This document shows, piece by piece, positions 14,301 through 26,800 of a DNA stretch of 64,000 nucleotides (positions within the stretch are counted from its first letter, which is position 1; each line of letters opens with the position of its first letter). The notes under the pieces were generated by a model. The model did not search any database and was not told the DNA's origin. It was given only the letters and a program-made list of their open reading frames with translations. Where the stretch lies: positions 5,573,561 through 5,637,560 of the forward strand of contig OZ038323.1 in NCBI GenBank assembly GCA_964035795.1. The letters are read 5' to 3'. The translations under genes and the position numbers were made by a program. This stretch comes from Pterobdella sp. o SKG-2022 (taxonomy: Eukaryota > Annelida > Clitellata > Hirudinida > Piscicolidae).

Positions 14301-17300
14301 CTTTTCTTTAACTGTTTAGCCAACTCATGGAAAATATTTTATTTATAGGTTATTACTTCAAAAACTTTTGAGTCAATTTTGAATTTTTAAAACATTTACT
14401 AATCAGCGAAAATAGTTCTAATTTTGTCAAGTTTAATTTATCATGAAAGGGTTTAAAAATAACCAATGTAACTATTTTTATATAGACAAAAAGTTTTTTA
14501 ATGATTTTAACTATGAAATATTAGTTTAAATTCATCTACTTTCGATATTATTAGTTAAAAGCTAATTATTTTTGAATTTGTAATTATTTCCAGTTTTGTA
14601 AGTCGAAGTTAGTTTTTGACCATAAAAAAAAGAATTATTTCGGTGATGTAGACAAATTGATCTCCGTGCCACTCCAATAGGTCGCTCCAAGTTTTTATTG
14701 CCTAATGATTTTAGTTTCTTCAGTATTTGTGCCTACTACCTGCTGCGTATCTTTAGCTGTTTTTTACTGAGTCGTTTTTTCTCAATTCCAAGCTCTTCTT
14801 TATAAATAGTTCATATGTAGACTTGATTAATTTTTATCAGTCATTGTTCCAAGAATCTCTAGTTTATCCCAGTTTTTTTCCCTAGAGAACATCCTTCGTG
14901 TTTCTTATACCAGAAATCGTAGTTGCATCTTTATTCAGTGTTACATTTACTTTGTGTTATTGTGTATCAGTTGTTATATTAACTTTTGTTTGTTCGATGT
15001 AGCATTTTTGGTTTGAAAATACTTTAAAATATCAGTTCAGACAATAAATTCCACAAAAAACTCAATCTTCATCCAAAAAATAATTTGCTGAAATTAGAAA
15101 TAATATTTATTCATAGAAAATAATTGTTGGTCAAATGAGTTCTAGACGTCAGAGAAATCTTTTGCTCCAGCAAACATTCCTGTAACTGAGCAACTATAAT
15201 AGAAATCTCGAGCTAAATATATCATTGGCCATTCATTTCTGAACTCTCTTCACGTATCTAGACATTCACAAGCACCCAAAATATATAAAGAAGATGAATA
15301 ATTGGAATATATAAGACTAACTACAAATAACAAAAGTATGATACAAAGATGTTGAGATTAGAGTATACATATCAAAAGTTCTATCCTTTGTCTTTCAGCA
15401 GATGCAGTTAAAATGTCTAACATTTGATCTCTTGTTGAAAAATAATACACATATATAATGAAATATTATACCACTTTCATATATATATGAATAAAACCAC
15501 GCATACATTAAAATGCTATCCCAACTACAGGCGTTCATCGAATGGAAGTCTAATGGATGAAGATTTGCTATGTGGTTTGAATCCTTCTCTCTATCGTAGG
15601 AGGTATTCTGCTGGAGCATCTGTTAGTTCAAGGGAAGATATTGATGATGACGATGACGATGATGATGAGTTCTCGTTTGATTATTTGGGTAGGTGGGTGG
15701 ATGTTTGTTTGTGGGCTTAAGTTTAATAAATAATGGAGGATAGTGTGTGGTGAATGGGTGCTTGGTTCGTTGTTTGTGAAGTTTTAGATGACCGAATGAC
15801 GGATGATTAAAGATGATGGTGATGATGATGATAATGATGATGAGGATGAGGAGGAGGAGGAGGATGATGAGCAGAGAACTGTTTTTTTTTGGCGATAATG
15901 ATAATGATGGTGTTGAGAGAGAATAATTTAATCATTAAAGTTGCGGTTGAGTGGGTGGGTATATATGGAAGTTAATTGTTTAAATGTGCATCAAATGAAA
16001 ATCGTGTTAAAATGAATTAAAAAGTTGCACCCTTATAAAGTTTTTTATATTTAAATTGTGTGCCTTTTCTAACTAATTGCCCTTCGATAGATTCATTAGA
16101 ATGAAATAGAAATTTAAAAAAATTTAATTTAAAGTTTAATTTTGCTTATTATTAGAAAAGAAATTTTCAAAAAACTCTTATTTCGAAGTATGATACCCTG
16201 AAGGTAAAAACACTTCAACCAATATAACCACAGAAACGATAATCAAATACACGAGTGCGTAACAACCACACAACACACTCCATCCAATAGAAACCTCCCA
16301 AAAATCATCATCATCAATCCATCTACGTTATCACTCATTTTATAGGAGCAATATAGTATCATGGTTTAAATTATCAATCAATCTATATTGTTGTCAGTTC
16401 GTATAGCTCAGCTGGTAGAGCATTAGACAAATTATCTACCGGGTTCGATCCCACGTGGGCCGACAATTAGCACACTGTTCCACAGTCTTTTCGCTACATT
16501 AAATTTTGAACAAGCGCTTTGATCTTAGAGAAAAAGCACTATATAAATACCGCATTACATTACATTATTAGCCAACCTATATAATTTATTAATCTATCCT
16601 ATCAATCAAACTATAACACTACCCAATCTGCATTATCAAACCAGTGAAAACCAATAAAGAACAATGTTTAAAGGTCGTGTGAAATTCAGTGTGGAGTACT
16701 CGAAGAAGACTGAAAAGTTGAGGGTTGTGTTGCACATGGCTCGAAGACTGCCTCTCAAGAACAACAACATGCCTGACTCTTGCGATCCTTTCTTCAAGTG
16801 AGTGGAGTGTTGTTGGGGGTTGTGCTTTTGTTGAATGCTGGTACTTTTTTCAAATATATGTTGGCTGTGTTGTTGGATGTTGGGTGTTGATCCTTTTCTC
16901 AAGTATATGTTGTGTTGGATGTTGAATGTTGTGTTGAGTTAGGTTTGTTGATCCTTTCTTCAAGTTGGTGTTGTGTTTGTTATGTTTGTTTTTTTGATTT
17001 TAGTTGTGTTCTGTGTTATTTGTTCACGTTGTCTTTTATGTTTAGATTTTCTTATGTGTGATGGATGTTTTGATGACGTTTTATGTTCTTTGTTTTATAT
17101 CTTGTATTTTTTTGTTTTCTGTTGTTTTTAATCTGTTTTCTGTTGTTTTTTGTAGGATGTGTGTTGTTTTTCTATGTTGTTTCTATTTTTAAACTGAATT
17201 TTAATTAATTTTACACCCGCATCAAAATATCTTCAAACAAGTTTCCATCAAAAGGAAGCCCGTAAATGAAAGTAGTTTTCATGGCTTTATGTCAAATAGA

Positions 17301-17769
17301 TAAAATGGTATTGAAAGGCTAAACTTCATAATATACATGTAAATATAATAAATATGTGTGAATAAATAAAAATAAGAAAGAAATTCAGAGTAATTTTAAT
17401 TAATTTATTCAACATAGCTTACTTTTTCTTGATGCAAATTCTTTTTATGAAAAGCTTTCTACTCTAAGTGATTTGTGTTATTTCGATTCTTTTTAAGCCT
17501 CACTTAATCGCATGCTTTAATATCCCTGACGATATTAACTGCGTAGTGCAAACAAAAAATTTAATCATAAACTCATTTGTTAACACAACTTTGTTGAGTT
17601 CATAAGAAAATTTTGATAAATGTTGAATTTCAATGTTGGAGTTAGAGCTGGTTGAGGGCTGGTACAGTGTTTGTAGTGTTTGGATTGCTGTTGAGTCTTT
17701 CAAGTGTGTGTTTTGATTTTAAATTGGGCTTCACTTTCAGATGCCATTATGATGGTTTTATTATTATTA

Positions 17770-17801
<32 letters not shown>

Positions 17802-20800
17802 TCTTTCTCTTGGGTTTTTTTAACAATATTATTTTTTTGTTAAAAATATTAATTTTCTCAAATTGTTGTTATTGTTTCAATCATTATTTTTTGTTGTACT
17901 AATAACAATATTAGTTATTGTGGTTTTATTAATATTATTGTTGTTGTTATTATTAGTTTATTGTCGTTAAAATAACAGTTATTATTTTTTTTAGTTTGTT
18001 TTTGTTTTTCTAAAAAGCAATTCAAGTTGTATTTAATATTTTTTCATTTTAGTTATTCTATGCAACTAAATCACACTTTGTCTATTTTTTCGTAGTTTTT
18101 AACTATTTTAAATGCTCTTTTGTGAGCTAAATAACTAGATTAAAATTATTTTATATGCTTTAAACTTCAATTAACTATAATCTCATAACAATTTTTTCAA
18201 TTTATTTCAAAAGCTTTTTCTGGTATTTCCACGAAATCTATAAACTCTTAGTTTCATTATACTTTATTATATTCATTATAACCCATAAAAAAGCTTTCTC
18301 ATACATAATTGATTGTTTATTCTTAAAATTAACTTTCTAAATAATCTTCATTTCAATCAAACTTACATAAGCCTAATATCACAATTAAATAGAAATTTCT
18401 TCAAGCTTGGGCTTCTTTGGGCTTAAGTATTGCCCTTGGAAATGCGTCTTGAAATGTTTTTTATATGAAAGTAGCTGAAGGCTTAAGTTTTATACAAATT
18501 GTAGGAAAATGAACGTTTATAACTCTTTGTTATATAAAGATGAAGTTTTTATGCTTGAAAGAGTCAGATATTAAGGGGGAAGGTTATATTGTCGTTTATC
18601 CATAAAATTTGTACTTTACATTCTTATTTTCACTAGTGTTTTTATTTTCATTATTCATATTATTTCTCTATTTAGCGCGTAATTCACAATTAAAATTTGC
18701 GTTAAAAGCTTTCAAACTTTCTGAAAAATATGTATGAAAGAAACTAGGGTATAAGTGCGATTTCAAAAATTTGTGCAGAGTATTAAGAAAAGTTAAAAGC
18801 ATAGTCCCATTACAGCACAACTCAATAGAAAAGTAATTATAAGCATGAATCTAGTGTCCCTGGGAGATCATTTCTTTTCGAAGTTTGGAGTACTTGAGAT
18901 ATCTTGACACACACTAGGTATTGCTAAAGACATAAATACTCACAGGTTTTTAACTAAATATTCAAACTTTTAGAACCTGCATCGACTGCATATAAACACT
19001 AACGAAGAGTTCATAGAACAAACACTCATTTAACTTGGAAACATTTGAAAAGCTTTCAACTAAGCGGGAAAAACATAAATAAAACTTCAATTTTTTAAAA
19101 AATTTAGATTTTTTAAAAAGTAATTTTTTTAAAAAATTTAAGTATTTTTTACTGATTTAATGCGGTCAATTGAAAGATTCCATAAAAACACCAAAACCAA
19201 GCATGGGAGAGCAATTTGAAAAAGATATTGCTAATTCAAGAAGATCGATTTGAACGATAAAGAAGGCAAAACCCAAGAACAAAATGAGTCTCTGTTGATT
19301 TAAATAAGATTGTTGTGAAGGTTTAAAATATCTTTTATTGCTCTTATTTTTAATTACCATTCTAAAAACAAAAAAAGCATTTATTCATTAAAATTTTCAT
19401 ATAAAAAGCGCATTTAAAAAAAAAAACGATAATTTTCGATAAGTTTGGTTTTATCATTTTTTTAGCTTCATTATAAAATGTTATTTACTAATTTGTGCCT
19501 TACTTTTGTTGATACACAAGTTTACTGTCCTCTGAAACATGCCTACTGAAATCCAATTCGGCACAAATGATTGTCGATTTACATAAATTACGTCTGTATA
19601 GGTAGCAATAGATGAATGAAAAATGTAATTTTGCTTTTACAAATAAGTGGATGTATAACTTAAAACCTTTTGAGTAATGTTTATTTGTTAAATTTATAAG
19701 AGCTTTTTGTAATATATAGTAAATCCTAACGATTATAAATTTTTCAAATTTTTATCCATTCTAAAAGTATTGAAAACTGAGGCTTTGAAGTGAATGTGAG
19801 ATACTAAATTGAAACGGCTATTCGAAATATATTGGTAAGAAGAAGAATAGAACAACATACACTCTAAGGACTTCGTAAAACTTTTCAAGAAATTTATTCA
19901 TTCGATACAAAGACACAAACTGTTTATATTCTCTATTAACTCTCATTGGTTTACCAAAACCCCGTTCAGGTTTCGAGTTTAATTAAGTTTTTTACGTGAT
20001 TTTAGCTGTATGTCCAAAGGCGATATAGCGTGTATAAATAAGAACGAGAGTTGGTTTACGAGGGGGTTAAAAACTCTGATTAGAAAATTTTATTTTATAT
20101 GCATTAATCTGAACCTTCAAAACTTTAAGCTTTTCAAGCAATTTTTTGTATTTTATGGAACATTTGTTTAAGAACTCACATGGGATTTCAATGAGTTGGA
20201 GTATTTAAACAGGACTACAAGAGATACATATTCGTCAAAAATAGTTCAATTCATATTATATATAATATACATACTAATAAACTTCCTAAAAATAGTTTCT
20301 AGATCATTAAGTTTTTCAATCATCACAAAATCTTCATTTTATATGTAAAACCTTTTGAAACATGCTTTGAATAATGCCTGTATATCGACCAAGCCATAAA
20401 AGCCTGCGTTGCTGATAGGGTAACGATTTTAAACTTTATTATTTTGTATAGATAAAGGTAATACGTTTTTTTTCTCTCTTTTATGCTGAGACATGCTTTG
20501 ACCGCTGTTACAAAAAAATTAATTAAAAATAAAACGCTATATCGTTTACAACGTGGGTTTCAATGAGAATAAATAAAGTCTAATAAAACTTCTTCTCGAT
20601 GAAGAGATTTTTTCAGATGGAATAGTATTCCAAATGAGAACTCTAATAAGATAAATGAATTTCCAAGATAGACAAGTCTGGATTAACAACGTCAACTTTA
20701 ATCTACTGTGTTATTTAAACATTTACAAATTTGTTTTGAACAGAATAAACAAGTTGCATGAGAATAATGCTACCTGTGTAACTCAGCTGTTTTGTGTTTT

Positions 20801-23800
20801 TTCTAGTTTAAATAGGGAATCATTTGACGATAATCAATGATGTGTAATGAACGTTGGAAATCATAGCTTTGTTTTGAACAAACATGCTTGGAAATTCGTC
20901 AAATTCAAAGTTAACTTTTTTGTAAATAACCTAAATGCACAGCTGAAAAACATTGTTTATTTGGTTTGGAAATAAAAATTTGAACGTTATTCAAAACAAT
21001 TTCATAGCTGTTGATTCAATATATTAAACAATATATGATGGAAGCACCAATGCACGCTTTCCATTTGATTACAGCTCCACGCGAAACCCACAATCAAATT
21101 ATCTTACACTCCATCTTTGTGCCAAAATTAAATCCATCCATCTTTTTGTTTGTTCAATCATTCCTTCATCCATTCCTTCATCCAATTCATTCATTTTTGT
21201 CTTCCCATTCATTTTTTATCAATCTGTTTATTTTATCTATCCACCAATTCACTTAGTATATATTTTTTTATCTATTCATTCGTGCATTTATGAGTGATTT
21301 ATAAGTCATCCACCCATACCGCATCCATTCAGCCACTTGAACGTTTATTTTTTCAATTATCCATCTATCCATTTATTTTTTTTTCTTTTTGCCTATCTAT
21401 TTATCTAACTATTATCCGTCCATCTATCCATTCATTCATCCATCGATCTGTTATTTATCAGCCAGTTGATTCATAGTTCGCGCAAAGATCGTTTAGTCTT
21501 GTTTGAAAGAAGAATTACCCTCTTCAGCATATTGAATACTGATAATAATTCAAAAAATGAATTTTTTTTTTAATAATTACATGCACTTATATAACAATTA
21601 ATTAAAAATAATAGAAACAGCAATAAACATAACAACAGCACAAACTAAACTACTACTACTACTACTACTTCATCAACAAAAACAAAAATAATCTTTTTTT
21701 AGAAACACCGCATGGGTTTTGCAATAAATTCTTCGAAAATCTCTTTCAAAAAGAAAACTAATAAATTAACTTGGGCCCAACAAAAAGATTTCCAATTTCC
21801 GATAACTACAGCTTAAAATATTACGACCAACGAGTAATGGTAAACCTGTAGTGAATTTGGAGCACAGTTTCATTGTAGAACAAAACACATATGTTAGTTT
21901 TTGAACCATTACCCTCAAAAATGCAAAAAACACGGTCAAGTTTAAACACATACATAAGCTGGTACCTCAAAAACTTAGTACTCATTAGTTTAATGCATGT
22001 ATCTCAAATCTTAAACTCTGTTAGGTTAGTGCTGCTGCCAGATTTGAGGAGTCAAGTGAAAACGACCTTCAAGAAAAAGACGAACAATCCTAAGTTCAAT
22101 GAGTCGTTTGTTTTCCAGGTTGGTGGGTGTTTTGTGCTTGGGTTTGTTTGTTTTAGTGTTTATCGGCTTGTGTGTTAGTTTTGTTTACTTTTTTGTGTAA
22201 TGTTTTTGTGTTTTTTTGTTTGCTTGTTTTTTTTTGTTTATTCGTTTGTTTGTTTGTATGTTTTTTTTATTGTCACGCGTTTATTGTTTCGTTTATAACA
22301 TTAGTTTATTGTTTTGCTTGCAGATTTATGAGATTGTCCGTGGCTAGTTTTTAACGTTTGTCACATGTTTTTATTTTATACCTTTGTCACATGTGTTCAT
22401 TCAATATTTTTGTCACATGTGTTTATTTTTTGGTTTTGAGTCTGTTTATGAAGCATTTGATTGGGTTTTTTTGTCTATGTTTTTTTATGTGTCTCCATGT
22501 GTGTTTAATAAAATTTAACTTTTTTGTGTGTTTTTTATGTTATTTAAATTTAAATAAGTATTTAGGGAAATCTACGGTAAGTGCATTTTTTCACTTTGAT
22601 CTATAGCTCCCATATTATAAGGTTGTCGGGTTGAGAGGATGTAGTTATAGAATAACTTCATTTTTTGTGCTCTTAATTATGTGTATGGTTGATTTTAAGA
22701 AACTATTTCATTTAGAGTTGAGGTCTGATATGGCATTTTGTATAGCGTGGTGCAGATATTTTTGAGGAAATTTACTATTGTTCTTATATTTTTATTTAGC
22801 GTTTTGTATGGCGTGCCGTCTGTAGATTAAATAAACATAAACAAATAGTGGTTTTTATATAGTTTTTCTTTTCTTATTCTATAAAATATTTTTTTTCTCT
22901 GATAGTTTAAGGGTTTTAAATAGTTTTTTCAAGTTGTATAGAAATAGCTTAAATTAAAGAAAAAAAGTGGAATTAAAATGTATGAAAAATATCATACAGA
23001 AATGAAGATTTTCCATCAAATTTTGTTCTTCTATTAAATAATTTTAATCAAAAGAAAACTCAAAAAAATTGTTATTTTTCATGAAAAATATGAATTATGA
23101 AATAATTTTAAGAGTTTTCCTTTAGTTTCATTTTTATTTTTTTATAACCACTTCATCTGAAGTATTTCATTTTTTCGATTCCGTTTTTTTACTTTCGATT
23201 TTCTTTTCTAAAATTAGCTTTAAATTCTTTTATTCCACACTATGGAATTTCAATTTACCATTAAATTCAGTAATTAGATGACTGAAGCAAAATTCTGCAA
23301 TTAAACTGAAGAACTCATTAATTTCTTCCACGGTATATACTTGAGTATGGCATTTGAATTTTTAAAAATATTTTCGAAATAGTTTTCAAATAATTTTTGA
23401 TTAATTTATGTTTCGATCATATTTTTTATTCAAAAAATAATTTAAACTTTTATATTATATTCAACTTTTATTTTGTAAGGTCAACAAACGCAAGGTATTT
23501 ATTTCAAGAGTCACGAAGTTTTTTTAGACTAGCTTACATTATCAAGTGATTTTTCAACTTCCATTATTTCCATTATTTCAAAAATTTAATAATTCACAAT
23601 ACAATACAATACAATAACGAATGTGATTATAGTGGCATTAACTCCAAGAGTTTTCAAGCCACTAAACTTAATAGTTAAATTATTAACATTTTTTACATAT
23701 TTAAAAAACTTAATCCAAACGTTTCCCAAACTTTTACATTGATTTTAATGCATAATGCTTGATCAAGCGGATCTTTCCTTGCAAAAGTGCTCGAAATTTA

Positions 23801-26800
23801 TCGTCTGAAGTTCTTTCCAAAGGGCATTTCTAATTCATTAAAATTCTAATCGACTGTTTTCATTTGTTTTTGAATCTTTTTGAAATTAATTTTTTTTATT
23901 TTATTTATTTTTTTATTTCTTAAATTTTTTTTTTTTTAAGCCATCATTCATGTTACATCACAATAGTTTCAATATTTAACTTTTAACTTTCCCATGTGAT
24001 TATTCTCATTTCCTTTTCTTTCTCTTAAATTGATTAAATTTTTTGAACTGGGAGCAGATCGATCGTGCATGCACTAGCACTGAGGCATTATGTTCTCATT
24101 ATATTCAGCCTGCAACACCACTGATAAATATATTAATTATAAATTAATACATACATAAATGAAAAACCTATTTACTTGATTAAGTTATGAATTTATGCAT
24201 AAATAGAAATTTATTTATAAAATAATAAATGAATTGTTATTTGGTTAACTAATTTTAAAGCTAAATTTCTATCACACTTTCTTTAATTGATAAAGAATAA
24301 ATTTTCAAAAGATTTTTTCAAATCTCTTTCAGATGAATGTTTATATAATCTGAAATCAAATCTTTTTTCTCAGTTTTTGTTGGCAATAAAAAACGTTCAA
24401 AAAAGTTTTTTGAATTCCGACAAACGTTCACAACCTCGTTATATTTAGCTTTTTTACCAATTGCTTGTACCGTTATCATCCTCATCCTACTTATTGTCCT
24501 TATTGTTTTATAACGTTTTTATACAGTCTCAATTTGATCTAATCTGTTCACTCATCTCAACCAGACAGCCACCTCAAAGATTCATCAACAAGTTTTGAAG
24601 TTCAAAAAACTTAACACAAGTACACAACCATACAACAACCAACATAAGAACTATCTAGATCAACACAAGCACACAATCACCTCAAACCCACTCACACAGG
24701 TGCACAATAAGGACTTTTCTGAACGTACCCTTAAACTCACAGCATTTGATGTAGACAAGTTGAGAAGACATAATGTTATCGGTATGTTCAATGCTTTTAT
24801 CAATAAATGCCGCAACTGAAACCTCAGTAAGGGGCGATCGAATGGCCAACTTCCTTACTAATTATATTAGATCGCGATGGAGCTTATCATTAATTGAATA
24901 ATTAAATTTTATTCAAATTTCTGTTATGGTGTTTTGATAAAATTTTCAATAGACATGTTATTACATAAATTGAGATACTGGTTATATTATTTAATCACGA
25001 TAAAACTAATAACTAAATCATTATAAAACATTAAGTAGTATATTGACATGGTCATAAACCATTATTTTCTTGATGTGATCATTCATATTCCATTAACTTG
25101 AGCACTAATTCGGTTGGCCTAATGATGAAATGAACGCCACTTAGTTGACTCATAACTAATGCGGCAAATAAACTTTCAAATCGACGTCATAATCATCTTC
25201 ATTGTTATAACTCATTTTGGAATATGCTTTTAATTGATATGCATTTTTTAAATTTATATATATATTTCTACTGATCACCTTCTCAATCATGTGTATTAGC
25301 CAGTAATTTGAGGCGGCAAATGGCCTTAATTACTTCAATTATAAAATTAGCGGCGTTTGTGATTGTTTTGACGTGCCTCGATACTGTATATTCAAAGTTC
25401 TTGGGGTTTGAGCTTTCAAATTGCAATTGAATTCTAGGTGTTGGGTTCTTCAAGATTACCTTGTCGTTATAAGTATTCAAAACATTTTTTTAGTTTTTTT
25501 TTGTTATTTTTATTTTATTATTATTGTTTATTTATATTATTATTAATTATTAATATTCTTTAGTATTGTTAATTACCATTATTATTTTCGTTATTTAAAT
25601 ATCAGTTAAGTTCAATTCTCTTCTCGTCAATCATCTCGGAGAAGAATGGAGAAAATGTATCGATTTGAAATTAATTGAAGAAAGAAAAAATCCTACTTTG
25701 ATAATAAAACCTCTAAAAAAAACTCATGTAATGATGAATGCTTTATGAAACAAAAGTTCAAAAGAATACTTTGTTCTGTTGTGCATTCTGTTATCTAGCC
25801 AACTCAAATGGATGAGTTTTACTGCTTCCTCAATTGTTGTTCCGTTTCACGCTTCCCCAACGTCTTAAATCTTAACCACGTTTCGCACATTATATTTTAT
25901 CACTTCTTGCTTTTCAGGAATGGTATTTTGGAGATTTATAAATAGCCGGCTAAGTTTCTGTCTGTATACATTTTCTTCTCAGTTTTTCCGTTATATGTTT
26001 AATATATAAATTGTATTATTTCTGATACTATTAATACTACTATTAGTAATACTACTGCTACATCAATTGAAATTTCAAATTTTTTTTTAACATTTTAAAG
26101 TTGATACCCTACAACATAATCCCTATCTAGCTTACCCTTCAAACCTCACACCCTCCACCACTCAACCCGTTTCAACTACACCACGAAACCACCATACCAC
26201 ATCACTCCTTCAACCACACCACCACACCAGGCCACGTTATATACCCTCTAAAGGAGATGGGGGACGAGGAGAAGGTCACAGTAATTAGAGAGCTCGAAGT
26301 TGAGGTGGCGCTTATATTATCCATACAGCGTTTTGGGGCAGTGTGGTGTTGTAGATACAGTGTTGTGGTGCAGTTTGGTGTTATAGATACAGTGTTGTGG
26401 TGCAGTTTGGTGTTATAGATACAGTGTTGTGGTGTAGTGTGGTGTTATAGATACAGTGTTGTGGTGCAGTTTGGTGTTATAGATACAGTGTTGTGGTGCA
26501 GTTTGGTGTTATAGATACAGTGTTGTGGTGCAGTTTGGTGTTATAGATACAGTGTTGTGGTGCAGTGTGGTGTTATAGATACATGTTTTAGTGTCATGTG
26601 TACTTTATTAGCAGTAGTTTTGAGAGAAAATTAACTATAAACTGTTTATTGTGTCTCTTCATGGTGAATCTTATAAATTTTTATATTATTTTTTTTGTAA
26701 AAAGTTGCATTATACAAACTCCAGTGGTATTTATAATAATAAAATACTGACAATAATAATAAAAAAATAATAATAACAAGAAAAATCACCGACTAATAAT

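Larger units (their letters stand above)
16798..22024 (+). other. 5.2-kb synaptotagmin intron within C2A
   Basis: Splits the C2A domain between DPFF and the LVLLPD strand. It holds GT-rich sequence next to the donor, a TTA microsatellite (17758-17801), an ATCC-type tract (about 21132-21460) and an ACT run near 21650-21669. No other coding signal was seen. Confidence 0.7.

Noticed and set aside
26338..26590. CRISPR-like array
   Set aside because: The 32-bp units are directly contiguous without spacers, and the context is an intron of an animal gene.
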